From UBA8389 sp035719105 (lineage in GTDB: Bacteria; Bacteroidota; Bacteroidia; Bacteroidales; UBA1402): 64,000 nucleotides of DNA. The stretch is taken from contig DASTGN010000003.1 of the NCBI GenBank assembly GCA_035719105.1, positions 207,174 to 271,173 of the forward strand. The letters are read 5' to 3'. Below are positions 42,684 to 50,960 of this stretch, in pieces. The notes under the pieces were generated by a model, which ran no database searches, was not told where the DNA came from, and was given only the letters and a program-made list of their open reading frames with translations. Numbering within the stretch: the stretch's first letter is position 1; each line of letters opens with the position of its first letter. The position numbers and the translations under genes were made by a program.

Positions 42684-43109
42684 CTAAGCATTATCTCCGT
42701 ATTCCATGCCATACAAACTGCTATCAATGAACCGAATGCCAGAAATAGTGCCCAAAAAATCTTTTGGCTTCATTCGATCAAGCATCAGATTCTCTCTATC
42801 CAACCAGGCTTCGAACTCCTTGGAAGAACCAAAAACGGATGCACCATGCTTAAACAAAGTCTTCAGGAGCAAAACCTGTTCGCCCAAGGTTTCGGAAAGT
42901 ACCGATTTTCGAGCTAAATAACTTCTCAAGGTTTTAGGCGTCACGTGCAACCAACCAGACAGCAGCTCACCGCTTACGCCTGTTTCTTCTTTGAGCGTTC
43001 TCAAACTCTCCGAGTCTACTTGGTTGTTCATCAACGCATAAACCACTTCAGCATCGTTCAACCTAAACGTTTGCTCCTGCTCTGAATTGGACGGCTTGTA
43101 TTCTTTCAC
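42684..43109 (-). CDS. Xre/MbcA/ParS-type antitoxin of the RES pair
   Basis: 141 residues starting with GTG at 43109. The Xre-like HTH (about 40-80: GVSGELLSGWLHVTPKTLRS) is followed by the DUF2384-type toxin-binding domain (GEQVLLLKTLFKHGASVFGS, EFEAWLDRENLMLDRMKPKD), and the chain ends with a short MEYGDNA. It binds and caps the RES toxin and represses the operon. A full -33/-7 promoter lies 38 bases upstream. The GTG start is supported by the promoter position and by the lack of an ATG upstream. Confidence 0.88.
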   Translation of the reverse strand: MKEYKPSNSEQEQTFRLNDAEVVYALMNNQVDSESLRTLKEETGVSGELLSGWLHVTPKTLRSYLARKSVLSETLGEQVLLLKTLFKHGASVFGSSKEFEAWLDRENLMLDRMKPKDFLGTISGIRFIDSSLYGMEYGDNA

Positions 43110-43146
43110 CTTCTATTATTTCCTAGGTTCCATTTGCTAATCCATA

Positions 43147-43177
43147 CAAATATAGAACATTTTACCCACACAAACAA
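43147..43177 (-). promoter_or_regulatory. Promoter of the xre-res operon
   Basis: Minus-strand TTG (43177-43175), 20 bases, TATATTTG (43154-43147), a perfect -7. The start of transcription near 43141 leaves about 30 bases before the GTG. Confidence 0.7.
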
Positions 43178-43224
43178 GAAAATTTACCTTATTTGTAGTA
43201 CATTCGCTTAAAATAATCAAATTA

Positions 43225-43259
43225 TTTGTGCCGTCATAAACGAAATTATACTAACTTTG
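43225..43259 (+). promoter_or_regulatory. Promoter of the AAA/DUF4143 gene
   Basis: TTTG (43225-43228), 23 bases, TAACTTTG (43252-43259), a perfect -7. About 65 bases of leader precede the ATG at 43329. Confidence 0.6.
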
Positions 43260-43328
43260 CCAATATTTCATGCAGAATATGTGATAATAAACACATAATC
43301 CGCACGTAAAACGTGAAAAAGTGAAAAC

Positions 43329-44651
43329 ATGAAAATTCAGCGAGACTTAATAGATTCGCTCAAGGGATGGAAAAACGCTCTTGAACGCAAACCAATCCTC
43401 TTGAAAGGAGCACGTCAGACAGGAAAGACATGGATTATGGAAGAATTCGGCAAGCAATGTTTTGACTACGTAGCCGAATTCAATTTTGATAAAACAACAG
43501 AACTAGCGAGCATCTTTGAAAAAACTAAAGACATACAGCGAATACTAAAGGAGCTAACTTTATTCACCAATGTACCCATCGAACCTGGAAAAACGCTAAT
43601 CATTTTTGATGAGATACAAGCGTGTGAAGGCGCACTCAACAGCCTAAAGTATTTTTGTGAAGATGCGCCTCAATACCACCTCATTGCGGCAGGTTCGCTA
43701 TTGGGAGTGGCCATACGTAAAAAAAAGATGTCCGTTCCGGTAGGCAAAGTACAGATTCTTCAGACTTACCCAGTCACCTTCAAGGAATTTCTTCGTGCAT
43801 CCGATCTTCAAACCTATTCGTATGTTCACAACTTGAGTCAGATAGAACTCCTACCTGAAATCATACTCCATAAATTGGAAGTGGAATACAGGCGCTACCT
43901 CGTTTGTGGTGGAATGCCCGAATCAGTAACAGCCCTACTTGGCAACGAAGGTATGCAAAGGGTAGAAGACGTTTTGCAAAACATTTTAGATCTTTACACG
44001 CTCGATTTTGCAAAGTATGCAACCCCTACCGATATTCCGAGAATCAATAATTTATGGAACTCCCTTCCCTCCCAGTTGGCTAAAGAAAATCGGAAATTCA
44101 TTTATAAAGTCATTAAAACCGGTGCGCGTGCCCGAGAGTATGAAGATGCGTTGCTTTGGTTGGAAGAAGCAGGATTGATCTATCGCGTCTACAATGTTTC
44201 CAAGCCTGGCATCCCATTAAGTGCCTATCAAGATCTTTCTGCCTTTAAGGTATACGCCTTCGATTGTGGTATATTAAGACGTTTGGCCAAACTATCCCCT
44301 GAAGTCATTCTATCAGGCAACGCCGGATACGTAGAGTTTAAAGGCGCATTAGCCGAAAATGCGATTCTACAGGCCCTTGTTCCACAGTCGGATGGATTGC
44401 CCTATTATTGGAGTTCAGAGAACAGGGCGGAAGTCGATTTTATTTTGCAACAAGGTTTCCATGTCATTCCGGTGGAAGTCAAAGCCGAAAATCGAATCAG
44501 TGGAAAAAGCCTGTCCGTTTACACTTCCAAATTCGGACCCCAGTTGAAGATTCGATATTCATTAAATAATTTGAAAATGAATGAAGGCCTGCTATGCCTG
44601 CCATCTTTTCTTGCCGATTGGACCTACCAAATTTCAGGATGGATTAAATAA
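43329..44651 (+). CDS. AAA ATPase with DUF4143 domain
   Basis: 440 residues. The N-terminal AAA module has the Walker A motif LKGARQTGKTWIMEEF, Walker B LIIFDEIQACEGAL, and a sensor-like HLIAAGSLLGVAI. The C-terminal DUF4143 half contains the nuclease-like core ENRAEVDFILQ with VIPVEVKAE, resembling the D-E-x-K arrangement of PD-(D/E)XK proteins. The family is abundant in Bacteroidetes and variable in location; its function is not established. It is transcribed alone, divergent from the Xre-RES pair, and is the only plus-strand gene within the polysaccharide locus, so it and the toxin pair look like an inserted block. Confidence 0.88.
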   Translation: MKIQRDLIDSLKGWKNALERKPILLKGARQTGKTWIMEEFGKQCFDYVAEFNFDKTTELASIFEKTKDIQRILKELTLFTNVPIEPGKTLIIFDEIQACEGALNSLKYFCEDAPQYHLIAAGSLLGVAIRKKKMSVPVGKVQILQTYPVTFKEFLRASDLQTYSYVHNLSQIELLPEIILHKLEVEYRRYLVCGGMPESVTALLGNEGMQRVEDVLQNILDLYTLDFAKYATPTDIPRINNLWNSLPSQLAKENRKFIYKVIKTGARAREYEDALLWLEEAGLIYRVYNVSKPGIPLSAYQDLSAFKVYAFDCGILRRLAKLSPEVILSGNAGYVEFKGALAENAILQALVPQSDGLPYYWSSENRAEVDFILQQGFHVIPVEVKAENRISGKSLSVYTSKFGPQLKIRYSLNNLKMNEGLLCLPSFLADWTYQISGWIK

Positions 44652-44703
44652 CCAATGCTACGTACGCCTGTTATCAATATATTCATGCGTCCACAGATAT
44701 TGA

Positions 44704-45867
44704 TTAATCTTTTAAACAGCGAACACTAAATCCAAACCGCTTGCCATGTGCAGTATTTGCATTCGTAAAGTAGGTACTTGCCTTACTGTAATCCAAAGCT
44801 ATTGATAATAAGGTGTTTTGCGATGAAGTAACCTCAGTCGAACTCCACCAATGTCCAAAATACCCATTCCCCGAAAAACCAAAAGTATTTGGATTGTTGA
44901 CGTTATAGTCAAGAATGTCCTTAGTGTAATTGTAATAACCGCTCGGCAAGGCTGAAAAACCACTTGAATTGGTTCCTCCAACATTTGGACCGACCCAATT
45001 CCCCTCATACAAGAATTCGATCTGATTGGCTAACACAAAGCTCTTGACCGATTTCATCTTGCCACCCGATATAGAATCACCTCCAAGATAATCGGAGAGT
45101 TTAATCCAATCCTCCATGCTCGGTACATGCCAACCGGTTGGTGCCAATATACCAGTAGCTACTGCATATCCATTATACAAAATACCCAATGCATTTTTAT
45201 TCAACGGATTATACCATTTGCTGGAGGAGTTGTACCAATAATCAAAATAAAGCGGTGAATACAAATTGATCTTTTCACCCATCTCCCCTTTTACTGTTGG
45301 AATATTCGTGCCATCATTATACTTGGTTGTTCTCAAATTTTCCAATATCCATAATTGTGTACCAATTTGCACGGTATGGTACACATTTCCGTCCACATCA
45401 GAGACCGTTGGAGTTCTGGCATCTGTCGTAAAACTAAATTCTTCACCATAAGCCGTTTCCCCAATTGAATAATACCCGTAACCACTCGAAAACGAATGTA
45501 AGTTTGTCGCAAACGCTCTTACATAATAGGTAGTCTCTCCAACCAAGCTATCTATCGGACATAAAAATACGTCCGGCCTCTTAATATTGGTCTCTTTTTT
45601 AAGATACGTATAATCAGAGCACTTGTCTTTGACGGTTGGATGCGGCTTACTACTCCAACAAACCCCATATGAAATTCCTTCAACCTCACTACTGAAGGCA
45701 ACCTCCCCTGAACAGGTGGCGGTGTATTGTGTCACATTGGCTACTCCGTCAGTTGTAACTGTCGGATCTAAAAGGGCTTCATCAGTGTCGATGGAATCTG
45801 TATTCTGATTACACGCAATGAATGCCATCGCAAACAAAAAAAGCCAACCTTTAGAAAAATTTTTCAT
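44704..45867 (-). CDS. FISUMP-domain lipoprotein
   Basis: 387 residues. A lipoprotein signal ends at the lipobox FIAC (Cys about 19). Residues about 35-150 look like a fibronectin-type fold (TCSGEVAFSSEVEGISYGVC). From about 155 on is the Fibrobacter succinogenes major paralogous domain (DVDGNVYHTVQIGTQLWILE, NLRTTKYNDGTNIP, ATGILAPTGWHVPSMEDW, WWSSTE and a terminal FGFSVRCLKD). The domain occurs in surface proteins of unknown role. The stop of this gene faces the AAA gene. It starts one base after the kinase gene, so it shares the polysaccharide transcript although no sugar-related role is known. Confidence 0.9.
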   Translation of the reverse strand: MKNFSKGWLFLFAMAFIACNQNTDSIDTDEALLDPTVTTDGVANVTQYTATCSGEVAFSSEVEGISYGVCWSSKPHPTVKDKCSDYTYLKKETNIKRPDVFLCPIDSLVGETTYYVRAFATNLHSFSSGYGYYSIGETAYGEEFSFTTDARTPTVSDVDGNVYHTVQIGTQLWILENLRTTKYNDGTNIPTVKGEMGEKINLYSPLYFDYWYNSSSKWYNPLNKNALGILYNGYAVATGILAPTGWHVPSMEDWIKLSDYLGGDSISGGKMKSVKSFVLANQIEFLYEGNWVGPNVGGTNSSGFSALPSGYYNYTKDILDYNVNNPNTFGFSGNGYFGHWWSSTEVTSSQNTLLSIALDYSKASTYFTNANTAHGKRFGFSVRCLKD

Positions 45868-45868
45868 T

Positions 45869-47053
45869 CTATTGGTGTATCAACTTCCTGGCTCCATCCG
45901 CCGTTTTACACACATGGGCCGAAAACTGACCTTTTAATTCTGGAAAACTCTCCAAATAGCGTTTCGACACCGAAGCCAGAATCGACTCCCGTTGAGACGG
46001 ATCCGAAATCGCTATGCAGCAACCTTTGAACCCTGCCCCACTGAAGCGGCCACCATAAATACCAGGCGTTTCGGTCATGATGTCGTACAAGGTAATCATC
46101 TCCGGACAACCCGATTCCCATTTTTGAATGGAGCTCAAACCAGAAGCGAACATCACTGCACCCAACGTCTTGATGTCACCCTGACGGTATGCTTCCACAG
46201 CCTTTTCCACCCGACTGAACTCCGTCATGTAGTGAGTCGCCCGCTTGGCCAACGAAGCCGGCAAAAGATGCTTCCATTTTTCAAAAACAGCCGGTTCCAC
46301 ATCCCTCAACCGAGTTTCCGCCAAAGCACCATAAGGCAAGCCTTCATACGCCAACAAATTGAATGCGGCCACCTTGCATTCGTCGGTACGCGTGTTGTAG
46401 CCCGTATTGATCAGCGAGCGCGTGAGCCCGCTAAAAAAGATCAAAATATCAAAATCCGGCATGGACGAAGGCGCCGGCACCAGTTTGTACGAACCATCCT
46501 TGGTATCCAAATACAACAAATGATCTTTCTTGCACAACACCTCGCAGCTCTGATCCAACGTTCCCAGATTCAACCCGATGTATTCATGCTCCGCCTCAAA
46601 TGCAATCTGAATCAATTCCTCCTTGGTGAGCTCCAAATCGTTCACATCGGCCAAAGCCATGATGTAGCAAAGCAAAACGGCTGCCGAAGACGAGAGACCT
46701 CCAATGGGCAAGGAACCATGAATCAAGCCCTGAATACCCACTTCCAACTTCATTCGTTTAGACAGTGCGAAAATGGCAGCCTGCACGTATACTCCCCAAT
46801 GTTTGTATTTGGCAGGCACCGATTCCAATGGAAACAGAACCTGTCCCTCAAAATTCGTACTAAACATGTTGATCACCCCCGTTTCTGTCGGGATGTACAG
46901 CAAATCCACACCGTGATCCAACGCAAAACCCGTCACATGGCCGTGCTGATGGTCAATGTGCGCTCCCACCGGGCACACCCTGTACGGACTATAAACGTGA
47001 CGAATCTCCGACTTAACGGCATCCGGAAAAAGTGAATGAAATTGTTTTTGCAT
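45869..47053 (-). CDS. GHMP kinase, galacturonokinase-like
   Basis: 394 residues, galactokinase family by length and by the ATP loop LPIGGLSSSAAVLL (119-125 core). The sugar-binding segment YSPYRVCPVGAHIDHQHG is not that of GalK (GEHTDYNxG). As I recall them, plant galacturonokinases have the same segment and also share TLDQS, FSGLxxxL with TGYNTRTDECKVAA, and GIYGGRFSGAGFKGCCIA. I therefore favour phosphorylation of galacturonate, or a similar uronic acid, at C1. It overlaps the stop of the second WbpM-like gene by one base (TAATG), so it belongs to the polysaccharide operon. L-arabinokinase or galactokinase are the alternatives. Confidence 0.8.
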   Translation of the reverse strand: MQKQFHSLFPDAVKSEIRHVYSPYRVCPVGAHIDHQHGHVTGFALDHGVDLLYIPTETGVINMFSTNFEGQVLFPLESVPAKYKHWGVYVQAAIFALSKRMKLEVGIQGLIHGSLPIGGLSSSAAVLLCYIMALADVNDLELTKEELIQIAFEAEHEYIGLNLGTLDQSCEVLCKKDHLLYLDTKDGSYKLVPAPSSMPDFDILIFFSGLTRSLINTGYNTRTDECKVAAFNLLAYEGLPYGALAETRLRDVEPAVFEKWKHLLPASLAKRATHYMTEFSRVEKAVEAYRQGDIKTLGAVMFASGLSSIQKWESGCPEMITLYDIMTETPGIYGGRFSGAGFKGCCIAISDPSQRESILASVSKRYLESFPELKGQFSAHVCKTADGARKLIHQ

Positions 47054-48972
47054 TATTTCGTTTTGTCTAAAGCCTCATACGGCGAATTTTGACTGATAAA
47101 TTCAGGAACCATACGCTTCATGGCCATCACGGTGGACGGCACGTTCACTTCCGTGGCGGCATCCACAATGGTCTTCACAGCCACATCCACCTTCTCCAAT
47201 TCGTATTGTCGTACCTTGGCCACCGTTATCTTCTCGTGAACCGTCGGCTTGGTCACTTCCTTATCGTTCAGCAATTCCTCGTACAATTTTTCACCAGGAC
47301 GCAACCCGATGAATTCAATCATGATGTCCTTATCCGGCACCAAACCAGCCAACTCGATCATCCTTTTGGCCAAATCCACAATCTTGACCGGATCACCCAT
47401 GTCGAACACGTAAATTTCGCCCGTTTTACCGAACGAAGCCGCTTCCAACACCAAACGACAAGCCTCAGGTATGGTCATAAAATAGCGGATGATGTCCTTA
47501 TGCGTCACCGTAACCGGCCCGCCTTTTTCTATCTGTTCCTTAAAATGCGGAATTACTGAACCGTTGGAACCCAATACATTACCAAACCGCGTTGTCACAA
47601 ACCGAATGGGATTGCCCATATTGGAACAATGTTTTGCCAAAGCCTGCACGTAAATTTCGGCAATACGCTTGGAGGCACCCATCACGTTGGTTGGATTCAC
47701 CGCCTTGTCCGTGGAAATCATCACAAAGCCCTCGCAACCATACTTCACCGCATAGTTCGCCACATTGAAGGTACCCGAAATATTGACCAAAGCCGCTTCG
47801 CAAGGATTCTCCTCCATCATGGGCACATGCTTGTAAGCAGCCGCATGATACACCACTTCCGGACGATATTTGGAAAAAACATGCTCCAACCGATGCTTGT
47901 TTCGAACATCGCCAATGATGGGCAGAATCTTCAGTTTGGGAAACAACCGCTCCATTTCCAAACGCAAATTGTGCAAAGGTGTTTCCGCCATATCGTACAA
48001 CAAAAGCATTTTAGGTTGAAAGACGGCCAACTGGCGCACCAATTCACTACCGATGGAACCAGCCGCACCAGTAATCAATATGACTTTGCCTTGGAGTTGA
48101 CCCGCAATTCGGTTCATATCAATCTTGATTTCATCGCGACCCAACAAATCTTCGAACTGAATGGGCTTCATTTGAAACTGCGTTTGTCCAGTGGCACTCA
48201 CCCCTTCGAAAGGCGGCGATACCAACACCGCCACCTGCAATTCCCTGCATTTGGCAATCAAATCTTGTTCCTTGCGAACGCTTTTATAATCGGGAAACAA
48301 GACAATGGAAATATCGTTCTGCGCAAAAAAACTTTCAATATGCTCCAAATCAATGCCATAGACTTCCAAACCCTGAATGCGTGTTTTGAAGGCATCCCTG
48401 TTTCTGGTAAGGAAACCCATCACCTGCTGGTTGTTCTTACCGCTCCGCTTGATCCATTGAGATAAGGCAATGCTGTGTACTCCAATGCCATAGATCAACA
48501 TTTTTTTGGTTCGTTTGTTAATGGGCTTCATGGCGTAATTGTATATGACAAGAATCCAAAACCGCACAAACAACATGGAAACCAAACTGAAGAGAAACAC
48601 GTTCTGAATGAAAGACATACGACCGTGCATCGATGATTCGAAAACCAACAGAACAAAGTATAACGCAACGGAAGCCAACACGTCAGCCACAAACAAGCGC
48701 CACATTTCCTGGAAATTGGAATGTCGCACCAAACCACGATGCGATTTAAAGGCGGCAAAACCAATGGCACAGAACACGACGAAGGTCAAACCCAACCAAT
48801 GGTAGTCGGGTACCGCCTCGTTCCCCAATATCCGTATCCTATTTAACACCGCCAGCGAAAACGCAGCAGCACACAACACCAAATCGATGACATAGACCAA
48901 CCAGCGGTTTACCAATGAGAACCTCATCAACCGCCGAATGATTCGACCAACCAATTCTTGAAATTCAATCAT
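47053..48972 (-). CDS. Membrane NDP-sugar 4,6-dehydratase, WbpM/CapD family (copy 2)
   Basis: 639 residues from the Met at 48972 (MIEFQELVGRIIRR); a start four codons earlier at 48984 is possible. The build is the same as copy 1 (38288-40216): four membrane helices, an N-terminal Rossmann domain, ITGAAGSIGSELVRQL, and ISTDKAVNPTNVMGASKR with the Met-xxx-Lys pair. The N-terminal 200 residues differ more than the catalytic half. Both copies keep all visible active-site motifs, so both may work, perhaps on different sugars or as in-locus replacement. The start overlaps the upstream SDR gene by eight bases and the stop overlaps the kinase start. Confidence 0.92.
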   Translation of the reverse strand: MIEFQELVGRIIRRLMRFSLVNRWLVYVIDLVLCAAAFSLAVLNRIRILGNEAVPDYHWLGLTFVVFCAIGFAAFKSHRGLVRHSNFQEMWRLFVADVLASVALYFVLLVFESSMHGRMSFIQNVFLFSLVSMLFVRFWILVIYNYAMKPINKRTKKMLIYGIGVHSIALSQWIKRSGKNNQQVMGFLTRNRDAFKTRIQGLEVYGIDLEHIESFFAQNDISIVLFPDYKSVRKEQDLIAKCRELQVAVLVSPPFEGVSATGQTQFQMKPIQFEDLLGRDEIKIDMNRIAGQLQGKVILITGAAGSIGSELVRQLAVFQPKMLLLYDMAETPLHNLRLEMERLFPKLKILPIIGDVRNKHRLEHVFSKYRPEVVYHAAAYKHVPMMEENPCEAALVNISGTFNVANYAVKYGCEGFVMISTDKAVNPTNVMGASKRIAEIYVQALAKHCSNMGNPIRFVTTRFGNVLGSNGSVIPHFKEQIEKGGPVTVTHKDIIRYFMTIPEACRLVLEAASFGKTGEIYVFDMGDPVKIVDLAKRMIELAGLVPDKDIMIEFIGLRPGEKLYEELLNDKEVTKPTVHEKITVAKVRQYELEKVDVAVKTIVDAATEVNVPSTVMAMKRMVPEFISQNSPYEALDKTK

Positions 48973-49906
48973 AATTTTCAACATATTCTTGAACCGATTT
49001 AATCAACCCTTCCCTGAGTTGAAACGGCATCGATTTCACACCAAGCGCTTTTTTCAATTTTTGATTGCTGGCCACAAAATTCTTCGAAAGTTTCAAGTAT
49101 TCGAATTTGTTGAAATATCCATGAAACCATCCAGTCACTACAGCAGCAACCTTGAAAAAGCTTTTTCCCAAACGCCAAACACGCACTTTCTTGCCCGTGG
49201 CCTGTCCAATGAGTTTAAAATAATCCGTCGAAGTCATCGATCCATCATCCGTCAAATGATACACCCCACCGGGAACATCCTTTTCCAACATTTGTACCAA
49301 GACAAAATGCAGATTGTCCAACGATGTAAACGATCTTCTGCATTCAAAGCTACCAAAAACATACGGAATCCCCTTACGTACCCAATTAAAAATTCGTATG
49401 GAATTCTCATTACATAAAAGTCCCCTGCCATGTATAAAGGCCGTTCGCAAAATATAGACCTTCTTATCGAGCAACCATGTATCTTGTAAATACTGCTCTA
49501 CCATGTACTTACTTTCTCCCAATGGTCCAAAAGGCATCGGTATCATTTCCTCAGTCAAATCCTCGTCATTCGTTCTATTTCCAATCACCTTGATGGAACT
49601 CAAGTAATAAAATTGCTTCGCATTCGATTTTTTGAACCATTCAAAGATGCACCGCGTAAGCCCTACATTGTTCTCCATATACTCGAGCGATCTGGCCAAA
49701 TCTATCGTGTCCGCATCCTTACCCGCCAAATGAATCACCGCATCCACTTCTGGCATTTGCGAGAACTCATTACACGTGAACACTTGGCTCACCCCCTCCA
49801 TTGCCACCAATGTATCATCCATTCCATACACCGTATGGTACGGGCTAAGCTTCTCCACCAGAAAAGCCCCAACAATGCTGTGAACACCTGTAATTAATAG
49901 ATTCAT
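48965..49906 (-). CDS. Degenerate NAD-dependent epimerase/dehydratase-like SDR
   Basis: 313 residues with the fold and length of the nucleotide-sugar SDRs and clear similarity to the gene at 50961-51899. Two key positions differ from active relatives. The NAD loop reads GVHSIVG (S10 instead of Gly) and the catalytic motif reads PLGESK, with L129 where the paralog has Tyr131 of Y-G-E-S-K. I checked the codon (TTG in the coding strand). The Ser of YLSSIKV and K133 remain. Loss of the catalytic Tyr argues against ordinary epimerase activity; it may bind a partner or substrate without turnover. The frame is intact and overlaps the next gene, so it is not a pseudogene by reading frame. Confidence 0.85.
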   Translation of the reverse strand: MNLLITGVHSIVGAFLVEKLSPYHTVYGMDDTLVAMEGVSQVFTCNEFSQMPEVDAVIHLAGKDADTIDLARSLEYMENNVGLTRCIFEWFKKSNAKQFYYLSSIKVIGNRTNDEDLTEEMIPMPFGPLGESKYMVEQYLQDTWLLDKKVYILRTAFIHGRGLLCNENSIRIFNWVRKGIPYVFGSFECRRSFTSLDNLHFVLVQMLEKDVPGGVYHLTDDGSMTSTDYFKLIGQATGKKVRVWRLGKSFFKVAAVVTGWFHGYFNKFEYLKLSKNFVASNQKLKKALGVKSMPFQLREGLIKSVQEYVENYD

Positions 49907-50004
49907 GAGATTTTTTTGTCCATGGTTAGTTCCATAACATTCTATTTTCCAAGCGAAGCCAATATTATAGTTTACAAAATATTAGACTTTTGCTTTACAT
50001 ATTA

Positions 50005-50958
50005 TTAGAGGCTGTGTAGCCGAAAATATTTCTTTATAAACAACGCATAGCCTAAAGAAAACAAAAGTATAATACCAAGTGCATATACAACATGGCTAGT
50101 CGAAATAATTAGTCCAACCGAAATCAACGCTTGTAAAGTCATATAAATTGCCGAAACCACTACATGAGGCATCTTTAATTCGTTAGCCATGATTTGATAC
50201 AAATGCTTCCGGTGCGCTTTAAAAATATTTTCCTTCAGCATCAAACGATGAACAATCGTCAAAATACTATCCACTCCGTATAGTGCCAACAACAAAATGT
50301 AGCTGAAATCTCCCGTCTTGATAATAAGCAACCCTAGCAAAAAAACCACGATGAACGCCATCGAAACCGCCCCCACATCCCCAGCAAAACACTTGGCTTT
50401 CTTCCTGAAATTGAAGAAATTAAATACCATCAGGGCAATTAGGATCATATCCAGAAAATCGGAATCCACAAAAGGCGAAACATAGGCATTGATGTACCAT
50501 AGAGCACCAATCACCACCAAACTATAACCACCTGTTATCCCGTTGATGCCGTCCATAAAATTAAACGCATTCAACACCCCCGTACAAAACACCAACGAAA
50601 TCAATGTGTAGAACCAAGGCAATCCAAACAATCCCCATTCATAAAACATCAATCCCATAGCAACAAAATGGAAACACAACCGCATCCACGAAGGCCTAGG
50701 CTTTAGGTCATCCATAAAACTAATAATGGTAATCAACGTCAAACCCGCAAAAAAATAGGGATACTGAAACTGAAACAGAAAGAAATAAAGCAATACCCCA
50801 AAGAAAAACACAATGCCTCCACCCCTTAAAGTTACATCTGAATGTGAACTCCTCAAATTGGGCTTGTCAATGATATTCAATTTCTCGGCCAACTTAAAAT
50901 AACCAAGCTCAGCAACCAACAAAATGAGTAATGAAACAACATATATCATAAACGTCAA
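50005..50958 (-). CDS. Undecaprenyl-phosphate sugar-1-phosphate transferase, WecA/WbpL-like
   Basis: 317 residues, about ten transmembrane helices. The family motifs are in order: SSHSDVTLRGGGIVFF, SFMDDLKPRPSW (metal-binding Asp pair), NAFNFMDGINGITGG, then FAGDVGAVSMAF and HRKHLYQ near the cytoplasmic loop. It moves a sugar 1-phosphate, probably a GlcNAc or FucNAc derivative, from a UDP-sugar to undecaprenyl phosphate and so starts the repeat unit in the inner membrane. It lies two bases after the active SDR paralog, the arrangement of WbpV/WbpL-type pairs. Confidence 0.92.
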   Translation of the reverse strand: MTFMIYVVSLLILLVAELGYFKLAEKLNIIDKPNLRSSHSDVTLRGGGIVFFFGVLLYFFLFQFQYPYFFAGLTLITIISFMDDLKPRPSWMRLCFHFVAMGLMFYEWGLFGLPWFYTLISLVFCTGVLNAFNFMDGINGITGGYSLVVIGALWYINAYVSPFVDSDFLDMILIALMVFNFFNFRKKAKCFAGDVGAVSMAFIVVFLLGLLIIKTGDFSYILLLALYGVDSILTIVHRLMLKENIFKAHRKHLYQIMANELKMPHVVVSAIYMTLQALISVGLIISTSHVVYALGIILLFSLGYALFIKKYFRLHSL

Positions 50959-50960
50959 AC

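Noticed and set aside
45992..47035. A 347-codon plus-strand gene opposite the galacturonokinase-like gene
   Set aside because: Rich in Arg, His and Gln with no fold pattern; the minus-strand frame carries clear GHMP kinase motifs.
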